From: Paraburkholderia sp. HP33-1
GTDB lineage: Bacteria; Pseudomonadota; Gammaproteobacteria; Burkholderiales; Burkholderiaceae
DNA: 64,000 bases
Direction of reading: 5' to 3'
Assembly (NCBI RefSeq): GCF_021390595.1
Contig: NZ_JAJEJR010000002.1
Span: forward strand, 620,001-684,000
In this document: piece by piece, positions 51,531-60,275 of the stretch
Layout: each line of letters begins with the position of its first letter
Numbering within the stretch: the stretch's first letter is position 1
Program-made: the position numbers and the translations under genes
Notes under the pieces: model-generated
The model's input: the letters and a program-made list of their open reading frames with translations, nothing else
What the model was told of the DNA's origin: nothing
Database searches by the model: none

Positions 51531-52397
51531 ATGGATGCATTCAAATCGCCTTACCCGCCTGTTTCCACCGGCGATTTCGCCGAAGACACTGGCGCTCAGG
51601 CCAATGACACAACACTCGAAGTCACCGACGTGCAAATCGGTGGGTACGCTCAGCCAATTACGTTGCGTCTGTACCGGCTGACGAAAAAGACCGGATTGCC
51701 GGTATTGCTTTATTTTCACGGCGGCGGCTTCACGAAGGGCTCGATCGAATACGCCGACTTCGCCGCGCGGTATTTCGCAGAACACTTACCAGCGCTCGTC
51801 GTGTCGGTCGGCTACTCGCTCGCGCCACGGTTTCCGTTTCCGGCCGCGCCCGAAGACGCGCATCGCGCGGCGTTGTGGGTGCAGACGCGGGCGCGGGCAT
51901 TTGGTGGCAATAGCAGAAAGATCGGCGTGGCGGGACATGACGCGGGCGGCCAGCTCGCCAACTGCCTTGCCTTTATCGCCCGCGATCGTGGCGACGTGCA
52001 GATCAGCGCGCAGGCGCTATTCGGGCCGATGCTCGATCCGAGCCTGACGCGACTCGGCGACGAGCAGCGGCTCGGCTCGGACATCACGGCCCGCGAGTGC
52101 GCCGCGTGTTATCGCGCGTACCTGCCGCAAGCCTCGCAGCGCATGCATCCGTATGCGGCGCCGCTCGAATCGTCGCGGCTCGCCGGCTTGCCGGCCACGC
52201 TGATCGCGACCGCGCAGAACGACGTGCTGCATGTCGAGGCCGAGAAGTATGCAAGCAATCTGATCGACGCGGGCGTGCATACGCAGGTGGTGCGCTATCC
52301 GAGCGTGTCGCACGCGGCGCTCGCCGATCATCCGCCCGCATTGCAGGAAGCGGTGCGCTTTTTCCAGTGGCGCTTCGACGCGCGCGCTCATCGATAA
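51531..52397 (+). CDS. llpE: LlpE-like alpha/beta hydrolase (HSL family) without catalytic Ser
   Basis: Protein of 289 residues related to hormone-sensitive-lipase-type esterases. HGGG at 63-66 is the oxyanion hole, and the acid (NDVLHVE) and His (SVSHAAL) are present. The nucleophile elbow, normally GDSAGG, reads GHDAGG, putting Asp137 where the Ser should be, so esterase activity is doubtful. In Burkholderia an llpE gene of this type heads the ceoAB-opcM and bpeEF-oprC efflux operons, exactly as here. The start is uncertain: ATG 51531 (chosen for its family-like N-terminus) or ATG 51489; neither has a strong ribosome site. CeoA follows after 34 nt. Confidence 0.82.
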   Translation: MDAFKSPYPPVSTGDFAEDTGAQANDTTLEVTDVQIGGYAQPITLRLYRLTKKTGLPVLLYFHGGGFTKGSIEYADFAARYFAEHLPALVVSVGYSLAPRFPFPAAPEDAHRAALWVQTRARAFGGNSRKIGVAGHDAGGQLANCLAFIARDRGDVQISAQALFGPMLDPSLTRLGDEQRLGSDITARECAACYRAYLPQASQRMHPYAAPLESSRLAGLPATLIATAQNDVLHVEAEKYASNLIDAGVHTQVVRYPSVSHAALADHPPALQEAVRFFQWRFDARAHR

Positions 52398-52431
52398 ACA
52401 GAAATTCAATCAACGATACCGGGAGCTACAC

Positions 52432-53652
52432 ATGACTATCCTTCCTCTTTCCCGCCCCCGCGTGGCGCTTGCCGCGCTGGTCGTCGTCGTTCTTTCCGGG
52501 CTTGGCACGTTCGGCGCGATTAGGGTGAATGCGAGTTCACCGGCCGCGCCGACCATCGTGCCGGAAGTCGACGTGGCCACGGTGGTGCAGAAGACGATAA
52601 CCGACTGGCAGTCCTATTCCGGCCGTCTCGAAGCCGTCGAAAAAGTGGACGTGCGTTCGCAGGTGCCGGGCACGATCGTGTCGGTCAACTTCAAGGACGG
52701 CGCGCTCGTGAAGCAGGGCGATACGCTGTTCGTGATCGATCCGCGCCCCTATGCGGCCGAAGTCGATCGCGCGGAAGCGCAGCTGGCGGCCGCGCAGGCG
52801 CGCACCGGTTACACGCAAAGCGACTGGGAGCGCGCGCAGCGGCTGATCGTCGACAACGCCATCGCCAAGCGCGACTACGACGAGAAGCAGAACTCCGCGC
52901 GCGAGGCGAGCGCGAACCTGAAGGCCGCCCAGGCTGCGCTTGAAACCGCGCGCATCAATCTCGGCTACACGAAGATCGTCGCGCCGGTGTCGGGCCGCGT
53001 GTCGCGCGCAGAGATCACGGTCGGCAACGTCGTGTCGGCGGGCGCGAGCTCGGCACCGCTGACGACGCTCGTATCGGTGTCGCCGATTTACGCGTCGTTC
53101 GACGCGGACGAGCAGACCTACCTGCAATACCTGAGCCGCGCGAAGGACGGCGGCAAGGTGCCGGTCGAGTTGGGTCTCGCCGATGAGACCGGTTACTCGC
53201 GCAGCGGCACGATCGAGTCGGTCGACAACCGGCTCGATACGTCGTCGGGCACCATCCGTGTGCGCGCGAAGTTCGATAACGCGGACGGCGCACTGATTCC
53301 GGGCCTCTACGCGCGCGTCAAGGTAGGCGGCAGCGCCCCGCATCCGGCGCTATTGATCGACGATGCCGCGATCGGCACCGACCAGGACAAGAAGTTCGTG
53401 CTGGTCGTCGATCAGGGCAACCACGCCGTCTATCGCGAGATTTCGACGGGTGCGATGCAAGGCAATCTGCGCGTCGTCAAGGATGGTTTGAAGCCGGGTG
53501 ACCGCATCGTCGTCAACGGCATCCAGCGCGTGCGTCCCGGCGATGCGGTGCGCGCGCACATGGTGCCGATGACGACCGACGACGACCCGAACAGCGCGCC
53601 GCTCGCGCAATCGCGTGCCAAGGCGGACGCCGGTGCGAAGGGCAATTCGTGA
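52432..53652 (+). CDS. ceoA: RND efflux periplasmic adaptor (CeoA/BpeE/MexE type)
   Basis: Membrane fusion protein of 406 residues with GGGAG before the ATG. A hydrophobic N-terminal anchor (about 10-32) lacks a lipobox Cys. Lipoyl-like halves (VRSQVPGTIVSVNFKDG and TKIVAPVSGRVSRAE) flank a helical hairpin. A beta-barrel and membrane-proximal domain follow. In Burkholderia this pump exports chloramphenicol, trimethoprim and fluoroquinolones. Followed 41 nt later by the transporter gene. Confidence 0.93.
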   Translation: MTILPLSRPRVALAALVVVVLSGLGTFGAIRVNASSPAAPTIVPEVDVATVVQKTITDWQSYSGRLEAVEKVDVRSQVPGTIVSVNFKDGALVKQGDTLFVIDPRPYAAEVDRAEAQLAAAQARTGYTQSDWERAQRLIVDNAIAKRDYDEKQNSAREASANLKAAQAALETARINLGYTKIVAPVSGRVSRAEITVGNVVSAGASSAPLTTLVSVSPIYASFDADEQTYLQYLSRAKDGGKVPVELGLADETGYSRSGTIESVDNRLDTSSGTIRVRAKFDNADGALIPGLYARVKVGGSAPHPALLIDDAAIGTDQDKKFVLVVDQGNHAVYREISTGAMQGNLRVVKDGLKPGDRIVVNGIQRVRPGDAVRAHMVPMTTDDDPNSAPLAQSRAKADAGAKGNS

Positions 53653-53693
53653 GCCGCATGCTCCAACCGCATGCTCCAAGTTAAGAGCTTCCA

Positions 53694-56600
53694 ATGAACA
53701 TATCCAAATTCTTCATCGATCGCCCGATCTTTGCAGGCGTGCTGTCGGTATTGATCCTGCTCGGGGGCATCATCTCGCTGTTCAAGTTGCCGATCTCGGA
53801 GTACCCGGAAGTGGTGCCGCCTTCGGTGGTGGTGCACGCGCAGTATCCGGGCGCGAATCCGAAAGTGATTGCCGAGGCGGTCGCCGCGCCGCTCGAAGAG
53901 CAGATCAACGGTGTCGAGAACATGCTGTACATGCAGTCGCAGGCGAATAGCGACGGCAATCTGACGCTGACGGTCACATTCAAGCTCGGCACCAATCCGG
54001 ACCTCGCGACGCAACTCGTGCAGAACCGCGTCAATCAGGCGCTGCCGCGTCTGCCGGAAGACGTGCAGCGGCTCGGCGTGACGACGATCAAGAGTTCGCC
54101 GACGCTGACGATGGTGGTGCACCTGATCTCGCCGAACGATCGCTACGACATGACGTACCTGCGCAATTACGCGCTGCTCAACGTGAAGGATCGGCTCGCG
54201 CGGATTCAGGGCGTCGGCGAGGTGCAGCTGTGGGGCTCGGGCGACTACGCGATGCGTATCTGGCTCGATCCGCAGAAGGTCGCGCAACGCGGTCTGACTG
54301 CCACTGAAGTCGTGAACGCGATTCGCGAGCAGAACATCCAGGTCGCGGCTGGTGTGATCGGTGCATCGCCTTCGGTGCCCGGCACGCAGTTGCAGTTGTC
54401 GGTGAATGCGCGCGGCCGTCTGAAGACCGAGGGCGAATTCGGCGACATCATCGTCAAGACCGCGCCGGATGGCGGTGTGACCTATCTGCGCGACATCGCG
54501 CGTGTCGAGCTCGCGGCGTCGGAATATGGCCTGCGTTCGCTGCTCGATAACAAGCCCGCGGTTGCGCTCGCGATCAATCAGGCGCCTGGTGCGAACTCGC
54601 TCGCGATCTCCGAGCAGGTGCGCGCGGCGATGAAGGAACTCGCCGAAGACATGCCGGCCGGCGTCGAATACCGGATCGTCTACGACCCGACGCAGTTCGT
54701 GCGTGCGAGTATCGAGGCGGTCATCCATACACTGCTCGAAGCGATCGCGCTCGTCGTGCTTGTCGTGATCGTGTTCCTGCAGACGTGGCGCGCGTCGATC
54801 ATTCCGTTGATCGCGGTGCCGGTGTCGATCGTCGGTACGTTCTCGCTGCTGCTTGCGTTCGGCTTTTCGATCAACGCGTTGTCGCTGTTCGGCATGGTGC
54901 TCGCGATCGGTATCGTCGTCGACGATGCGATCGTCGTGGTGGAGAACGTCGAGCGCAACATCGCAAGCGGGCTCAGTGCGCGCGATGCGACCTACAAGGC
55001 GATGCGCGAAGTGAGCGGGCCGATCATCGCGATTGCGCTCACGCTCGTCGCCGTGTTCGTGCCGCTCGCGTTCATGACGGGTCTCACGGGGCAGTTCTAC
55101 AAGCAGTTCGCGATGACCATCGCGATCTCGACGGTGATCTCCGCGTTCAACTCGCTGACCCTGTCGCCGGCGTTGTCCGCGTTGCTGTTGCGCAGCCACG
55201 GCGAGAAGGAGGACTGGCTGACGCGCGTGATGAACCGCGTGCTCGGCGGCTTCTTCAAGCGTTTCAACAAGGTCTTTCATCGCGGTTCGGAAGCCTACGG
55301 CCGTGGCGTGACCGGCGTGCTGCGTCGCAAGGGCGCGATGCTCGCGGTGTACGCGATCCTCGTCGGCGCGACGGTGCTGGTTGCGCGTGTCGTGCCGGGC
55401 GGCTTCGTGCCCGCGCAGGACAAGGAGTATCTGATCGCGTTCGCGCAGTTGCCGAACGGTGCTTCGCTCGATCGTACGGAGAAGGTGATCCGCGATATGA
55501 GCGCGATCGCGCTGAAGCAGCCGGGCGTCGAAAGCGCGGTGGCGTTCCCTGGTTTGTCGGTGAATGGCTTCACGAATAGTTCGAGCGCGGGCATCGTGTT
55601 CGTCACGCTGAAGCCGTTCAAGGAGCGCGGCGACAGGAAGCTCTCGGCGGGCGCGATCGCCGGTGCGTTGAATCAGCAGTACGGCGCGATCAAGGACTCG
55701 TTCGTCGCCGTGTTCCCGCCGCCGCCGGTACTCGGGCTCGGCACGCTCGGCGGCTTCAAGATGCAGCTCGAAGATCACGGCGCGCTCGGTTACGCCGAAC
55801 TCAACAAGGCTGCCGAAGCGTTCGTGAAGCGCGCGGCGCAAACACCTGAACTTGGGCCGACCTTCTCCAGCTATCAGATCAACGTGCCGCAACTGAACGT
55901 CGATCTCGATCGCGTGAAGGCGAAGCAACTCGGCGTGCCGGTCACCGACGTGTTCGACACGATGCAGATCTATCTGGGCTCGCTGTATGTGAACGACTTC
56001 AACCGCTTCGGCCGCGTGTATCAGGTGCGCGTGCAGGCGGATGCGCCGTTCCGTCAACGCGCCGACGACATCCTGCAACTGAAGACGCGCAATGCAGCGG
56101 GCGAGATGGTGCCGTTGTCGTCGCTCGTCACGGTGACGCCGACGTACGGACCGGAGATGGTGGTGCGCTACAACGGCTACACGGCGGCCGACATCAACGG
56201 TGGCCCGGCCCCCGGCTATTCATCGGGGCAGGCGCAGGCCGCGGCCGAACGCGTGGCTGCCGAAGTCTTGCCGCGTGGCGTGAAGCTCGAATGGACTGAC
56301 CTCACCTATCAGCAGATCCTCGCCGGCAACGCGGGCATGTGGGTGTTTCCGATCAGCGTGCTGCTCGTGTTCCTCGTGCTCGCCGCGTTGTACGAAAGCC
56401 TGACGCTGCCGCTCGCGGTGATCCTGATCGTGCCGATGAGCGTGCTGTCCGCGCTGACTGGCGTGTGGCTCACGGGTGGCGACAACAACATCTTCACGCA
56501 GATCGGCTTGATGGTGCTGGTGGGCTTGTCGGCGAAGAACGCGATCCTGATAGTCGAATTCGCGCGCGAGCTCGAACACGACGGACGCACCCCGCTTCAG

Positions 56601-56879
56601 GCCGCAATTGAGGCGAGCCGCCTGCGTCTGCGGCCGATTCTGATGACGTCGATCGCATTCATCATGGGCGTCGTGCCGCTGGTGGTGTCGAGCGGCGCGG
56701 GCTCGGAGATGCGTCACGCGATGGGCGTCGCGGTGTTCTTCGGCATGCTCGGCGTCACGCTGTTCGGCTTGATGCTGACGCCGGTGTTCTATGTGGTGCT
56801 GCGTTCGCTCGCGGGCGGGACGATTCACGTCGCGCAAAAGGATGCGCCGCGCTATGGCGCGCCCGTTACGGACGCCTGA
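53694..56879 (+). CDS. ceoB: RND efflux transporter (CeoB/BpeF/MexF type)
   Basis: Inner membrane proton-drug antiporter of 1061 residues, the normal length of the HAE1 class. It begins with the ISKFFIDRPIFAGVLSV anchor, has twelve transmembrane helices in two blocks and two large periplasmic loops. The proton-relay pair is in IGIVVDDAIVVVENVE near residue 410, and later VGLSAKNAILIVEFARE carries the partner Lys. It assembles with the CeoA-like adaptor and OpcM-like channel. The sequence resembles the MexF/BpeF group. The stop is 13 nt before the next start. Confidence 0.95.
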   Translation: MNISKFFIDRPIFAGVLSVLILLGGIISLFKLPISEYPEVVPPSVVVHAQYPGANPKVIAEAVAAPLEEQINGVENMLYMQSQANSDGNLTLTVTFKLGTNPDLATQLVQNRVNQALPRLPEDVQRLGVTTIKSSPTLTMVVHLISPNDRYDMTYLRNYALLNVKDRLARIQGVGEVQLWGSGDYAMRIWLDPQKVAQRGLTATEVVNAIREQNIQVAAGVIGASPSVPGTQLQLSVNARGRLKTEGEFGDIIVKTAPDGGVTYLRDIARVELAASEYGLRSLLDNKPAVALAINQAPGANSLAISEQVRAAMKELAEDMPAGVEYRIVYDPTQFVRASIEAVIHTLLEAIALVVLVVIVFLQTWRASIIPLIAVPVSIVGTFSLLLAFGFSINALSLFGMVLAIGIVVDDAIVVVENVERNIASGLSARDATYKAMREVSGPIIAIALTLVAVFVPLAFMTGLTGQFYKQFAMTIAISTVISAFNSLTLSPALSALLLRSHGEKEDWLTRVMNRVLGGFFKRFNKVFHRGSEAYGRGVTGVLRRKGAMLAVYAILVGATVLVARVVPGGFVPAQDKEYLIAFAQLPNGASLDRTEKVIRDMSAIALKQPGVESAVAFPGLSVNGFTNSSSAGIVFVTLKPFKERGDRKLSAGAIAGALNQQYGAIKDSFVAVFPPPPVLGLGTLGGFKMQLEDHGALGYAELNKAAEAFVKRAAQTPELGPTFSSYQINVPQLNVDLDRVKAKQLGVPVTDVFDTMQIYLGSLYVNDFNRFGRVYQVRVQADAPFRQRADDILQLKTRNAAGEMVPLSSLVTVTPTYGPEMVVRYNGYTAADINGGPAPGYSSGQAQAAAERVAAEVLPRGVKLEWTDLTYQQILAGNAGMWVFPISVLLVFLVLAALYESLTLPLAVILIVPMSVLSALTGVWLTGGDNNIFTQIGLMVLVGLSAKNAILIVEFARELEHDGRTPLQAAIEASRLRLRPILMTSIAFIMGVVPLVVSSGAGSEMRHAMGVAVFFGMLGVTLFGLMLTPVFYVVLRSLAGGTIHVAQKDAPRYGAPVTDA

Positions 56880-56892
56880 GGAGAAAACAACA

Positions 56893-58515
56893 ATGAAACG
56901 GTTTGAATCTCGCTTTGACTCTTTGCGCGGATGGGGCCGCGCGGCCGCGAGCGGTCTGCTGATCGCACTGCTGGCCGCTTGCTCGGTGGAGCCGACATAT
57001 AAGCGGCCGGACGTCGAGACGCCCGCGGCGTTCAAGGAAGCGCCTGCGGTGGCGACGCCGGCTTCAGCGGCATCGGGTTCGGCTGCATCGGCAGAAAACA
57101 CCGGCACGTGGAAGCAGGCCCAGCCCGCCGACGATGCCCTGCGGGGCGAATGGTGGAAGGTGTTCGGCGACCCGCAGCTCGACGCGCTTGAAGAGCAGGC
57201 CGCCATCGCGAATCAGGATCTGAAGGCCGCGGCCGCACGCGTGCAGCAGGCACGCGCGGTCACCCAGGCCGCGAAGTCCGACTGGTTTCCGAAGCTCGAT
57301 GCGGGCTTCGGCCCGACGCGCGAGCGCGCCTCGGCGGCGTCGCAATTCCTGCCGGACAGCGCGGGTGGCACGACGGGCACGATCTGGCGCGCGCAGGTCG
57401 GCGCGTCGTATGAAGCGGATCTGTTCGGGCGGGTCAGCTCGAACGTGAACGCAGCACGTTCGGACGAGCAGCAGAGCGAAGCGCTGTTCCGCTCGGTGCA
57501 GTTGGCGTTGCAGGCCGACGTCGCGCAGAACTACTTCCAGTTGCGCGAACTCGACACGGACCAGGATCTGTATCGCCGTACCGTCGCGTTGCGCGAGGAC
57601 ACCCTGAAGCTGGTCGAACGGCGCTTCAAGGAAGGCGATATCAGCGAACTGGATCTGTCGCGCTCACGTAACGAGCTCGCGAGCGCGCGTGCCGATGCGG
57701 TTGGCGTCGCGCGGCAACGGGCGGCCTCGGAGCATAGTCTCGCGATTCTGCTCGGCAAGCCGCCCGCGGATTTCTCGTTCGCGGAAGCGCCGCTCGCGCC
57801 GGTGACGGTGCGCGTGCCGTCGGGGTTGCCGTCGGCGCTGCTCGAACGGCGGCCGGACATTGCGGCGGCCGAGCGTGCGATGCAGGCCGCGAATGCGCGC
57901 GTCGGTCTCGCCAAGTCGGCGTTCTTCCCAAAGCTCGACATCACCGGCTCGTTCGGCTTTGAATCGGCGACGCTCGGCGATCTGTTCATGTGGTCGAGCC
58001 GCGCGTTCATCCTCGGTCCGTTTGCGGGCACTGCGTTGACGGTGCCGATCTTCCACGGCGGTCAACTCAAGGCCAATCTCGCGCAGGCGCGATCGAAGTA
58101 CGACGAGGACGTCGCGCAGTATCGTCAGCAGGTGCTGGTGGCGTTCCGTGAAGTCGAGGACAACCTGGCCGACCTTCGCTTGCTCGACGATCAGATGCGC
58201 GAGCAGAACGACGCAGTCGACGCCTCGCAGCGCGCCGCGCATCTGTCGAGCACGCAGTACACGGAAGGCGCGGTCAGCTATCTCGACGTGATCGATGCCG
58301 AGCGGCAGGTGCTGCAGTCGCAATTGCAGGCGAGCCATCTGGCGGGTACGCAGGCGGTCGCGACCGTGAATCTGATTCGCGCGCTCGGTGGCGGTTGGGG
58401 CGATGTGACGGCGGGACAGACGGCGGTCGGAGCGGCGGCGGTGCCGGTTGATGCTTCCGGCGCCACGGCTGCGGCGGTATCCGCTTCAACGCAACAGCAG
58501 GTGGCGAAGCGCTGA
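56893..58515 (+). CDS. opcM: RND efflux outer membrane lipoprotein (OpcM/OprC type)
   Basis: Outer membrane factor of 540 residues. ATG 56893 has GAGGAG upstream; the lipobox LLAAC places lipidated Cys30. Two efflux repeats follow with the EPTYKRPDVETP N-terminal NodT-type landmark and an Ala-rich C-terminal tail. It is the last gene of the llpE-ceoA-ceoB-opcM operon and ends before a strong terminator. Confidence 0.94.
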   Translation: MKRFESRFDSLRGWGRAAASGLLIALLAACSVEPTYKRPDVETPAAFKEAPAVATPASAASGSAASAENTGTWKQAQPADDALRGEWWKVFGDPQLDALEEQAAIANQDLKAAAARVQQARAVTQAAKSDWFPKLDAGFGPTRERASAASQFLPDSAGGTTGTIWRAQVGASYEADLFGRVSSNVNAARSDEQQSEALFRSVQLALQADVAQNYFQLRELDTDQDLYRRTVALREDTLKLVERRFKEGDISELDLSRSRNELASARADAVGVARQRAASEHSLAILLGKPPADFSFAEAPLAPVTVRVPSGLPSALLERRPDIAAAERAMQAANARVGLAKSAFFPKLDITGSFGFESATLGDLFMWSSRAFILGPFAGTALTVPIFHGGQLKANLAQARSKYDEDVAQYRQQVLVAFREVEDNLADLRLLDDQMREQNDAVDASQRAAHLSSTQYTEGAVSYLDVIDAERQVLQSQLQASHLAGTQAVATVNLIRALGGGWGDVTAGQTAVGAAAVPVDASGATAAAVSASTQQQVAKR

Positions 58516-58558
58516 ACTCCTAACCTCGTCGGCAAGCGTTTCATCAACTTCATCACCC

Positions 58559-58594
58559 ACGCCGGGCCACGCGCAAGCGCCGCCCGGCGTTTTT
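58559..58594 (+). terminator. Intrinsic terminator of the RND efflux operon
   Basis: Stem ACGCCGGG (58559-58566) and CCCGGCGT (58583-58590), a 16-nt GC-rich loop, then a T-run of five at 58590-58594. It lies 44 nt after the opcM stop. Nothing else coding is seen in 58516-58831. Confidence 0.8.
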
Positions 58595-58737
58595 CATGCA
58601 AATCTCTTTGGGCGAGCTGCTCGTTGCGATCAGCGCGGCGAATCTGTGGCTCGACGCGTAGACGGTGGGGCTGGCGGGCTGAACTGAACGACGGACATTC
58701 CGCACGCAGGTTTGCCCGTTTGCCCGACGCTAAGGCG

Positions 58738-58771
58738 AAAAAAAATCCGCGCAGTTCGTTCACTACGCGGA
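58738..58771 (-). terminator. Intrinsic terminator for flhDC
   Basis: On the minus strand the stem TCCGCG/CGCGGA (58766-58771 and 58746-58751) with a 14-nt loop is followed by eight T. It lies about 60 nt after the flhC stop. Confidence 0.65.
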
Positions 58772-58831
58772 CTCATATGAGCTTCGGATTGAATCGGATT
58801 GCCCTCGTGTCGCGCCGGGCGGATCGATCGG

Positions 58832-59401
58832 TCAGGCGGCCTGTGCGACCTGCGCTGCTCCGAGTGCTTCCTGGCGGGCGGCCGCCGCTTTCTTGGTCTT
58901 GCCGGCACGCGACGGCGGCTGGCATGCACCGCACACGACGTTGTGCTGCAGGTCGTGCTTGTGCGCGACGAACTTGCCGGTACAGCGGCAGCATTTGGTG
59001 AGCTGCAGGATGTCGGCATCGAAGAAACGCACGAGCGTCCACGCGCGCGTCAGATCGAGTACCGGTTCGGTTTCGCTGTGCTGACAATGTTCGAGATAGA
59101 GCCGATATCCCTTGGTCAGCGCATCCAGATGCGAGCAGCGCGCCTCGTTCTTCAGGAACAGGTACGTGTTGTAGAACAGCGACGCGTGAATGTTCGCGAG
59201 CCACGTCATGTACCAGTCTGCCGAGAACGGCAGCATGCCCTTGGGCGGCGATACGCCTTTGACTTCGCGATACAACCGGATCATACGGTCGCGCGACAGT
59301 GTCAGTTCGCTCTCGAGCACCTGCATGCGGGCGCCGAGCTCGATTAGCGCGATTGCGCGGAATACTTCCTGTGCATCTTCGGTCAGGCTTCGCTTGAGCA
59401 T
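58832..59401 (-). CDS. flhC: Flagellar transcription activator FlhC
   Basis: Protein of 189 residues, ATG 59401 with GAGGTGA, directly after flhD. It has the FlhC core: ADWYMTWLANIHASLFYNTY, SHLDALTKGYRLYLE and the zinc ligands in CCRC (near 138-141) and CGAC. FlhD4C2 is the master activator of class 2 flagellar promoters. The C-terminal tail is Lys/Ala-rich. The gene is followed by its own terminator and by the convergent efflux operon, so motA and motB are not downstream, unlike the usual arrangement. Confidence 0.94.
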   Translation of the reverse strand: MLKRSLTEDAQEVFRAIALIELGARMQVLESELTLSRDRMIRLYREVKGVSPPKGMLPFSADWYMTWLANIHASLFYNTYLFLKNEARCSHLDALTKGYRLYLEHCQHSETEPVLDLTRAWTLVRFFDADILQLTKCCRCTGKFVAHKHDLQHNVVCGACQPPSRAGKTKKAAAARQEALGAAQVAQAA

Positions 59402-59415
59402 GGCAGTCACCTCGA

Positions 59416-59736
59416 TCAGGCAAATTGCTCGGCGGGCTGGCCTGCCAGCAGGATCGCCGTATGGGTCGGTGCAACTGCGGCGTGCTTCGTCGTTTGCGTC
59501 AACGCCGACAGCATCGAGTGGTCGGTGAAGCGGAAAAAGCACAAAAGCTGGTCGGAAGCCGCGAGCTTGACGATCTGCGCGAGCGACAGCCCGGCAAGCA
59601 AATCAGCCAGTTCCGACGACAGTCCCAGCCGGAACATCCCGACCGGTTTGTCCTCGCGCAACATGCGTTGCGCAAGCATGATGTAAGACAAGTTGATCTC
59701 GCGGATTGAATCCAGCGTCTCGCTGCTACGGTCCAT
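59416..59736 (-). CDS. flhD: Flagellar transcription activator FlhD
   Basis: Protein of 106 residues matching FlhD throughout: EINLSYIMLAQRMLREDK, the FRLGLSSELADLLAGL segment and the LLCFFRF element of the helix-turn-helix. It forms the FlhDC complex with the next gene, 14 nt downstream. A candidate promoter lies about 100-130 nt upstream, and a long AT-rich region of over 500 nt precedes the pair. Confidence 0.94.
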   Translation of the reverse strand: MDRSSETLDSIREINLSYIMLAQRMLREDKPVGMFRLGLSSELADLLAGLSLAQIVKLAASDQLLCFFRFTDHSMLSALTQTTKHAAVAPTHTAILLAGQPAEQFA

Positions 59737-59834
59737 TTTCTCTGTTTCCGAAGCCCCGAATTACTATGTCGGCTTTGCGCCGTTATGTCTTTTCTGCCTC
59801 GCCGGAAACGCGACCTCCGGCTACATGTTGCGAC

Positions 59835-59863
59835 CTGATACAGACGGCGAACATTTGATACAA
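59835..59863 (-). promoter_or_regulatory. Candidate sigma-70 promoter for flhDC
   Basis: On the minus strand TTGTAT (59858-59863), a 17-nt spacer and TATCAG (59835-59840) give a plausible -35/-10 pair, placing the start about 90 nt before flhD. Each box matches 4 of 6 consensus bases. Confidence 0.4.
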
Positions 59864-60221
59864 GGAGTTACATTTCGTAACAGCTTGGGACGAATTGTAT
59901 GAAGGGCAAATCCAGAAAGCAATCCCTTGTCGTAAAAATATCTCAAAAAAATACAACATTTTTCGGTAAGTTTTTCACGCCGCTGTAATGAACGATGCCA
60001 AGTGGATTTTTAGCGCTTAGAGAGTCGACTCTAATCCTTCAAAACCCTTGTCGTACGGGCGTTTGGCTCGATTGCCCGAGCACGGTATCGGCACCGATCG
60101 ACGATGAATCGATTTGCTCTGAATTAGAAAGGAAATAGAAAGCGGTGAGAATGGACGGTAATAAATACTTGTCCATGGAAGGGCGCGGGGGGCGGATCGG
60201 GGGTGTAACGGAGAGATGCCA

Positions 60222-60249
60222 CCCCAGTTACAAACTATGCAAACTGGGG
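60222..60249. repeat. Inverted repeat CCCCAGTT-N12-AACTGGGG
   Basis: Perfect 8-base arms 27 nt beyond the stop of the YeeE-type gene. No T-run follows on either strand, so it may stop or stabilise the transcript, or be a protein site. Confidence 0.4.
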
Positions 60250-60275
60250 CCGGAATTGTAACGACCAGGTAAGGA

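Larger units (their letters stand above)
59737..60275. other. Long AT-rich regulatory region upstream of flhDC
   Basis: 539 nt without a convincing gene between the flhD start and the YeeE-type transporter stop. The AT content rises sharply at 59900-60170 with A-tracts that look bent or H-NS-like. GTTAC-ATTTC-GTAAC occurs near 59868-59882, and a 28-nt inverted repeat lies at its far end. It probably integrates signals for the flagellar master operon. Confidence 0.5.

Noticed and set aside
53430..56078. Very long antisense frame opposite ceoB, and similar ones opposite the giant protein (5948-8698) and glutamate dehydrogenase (44998-46935).
   Set aside because: Typical high-GC shadow frames, with Arg/His-rich composition and no domain, while the sense strand encodes a well-supported protein.
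59693..59902. 69-residue plus-strand frame over the flhD start.
   Set aside because: Antisense to the start of flhD, no ribosome site, no recognisable motif.
59899..59988. 29-residue plus-strand ORF rich in Lys and Phe in the flhDC upstream region.
   Set aside because: No ribosome site and located in an AT-rich promoter region where short frames arise by chance.
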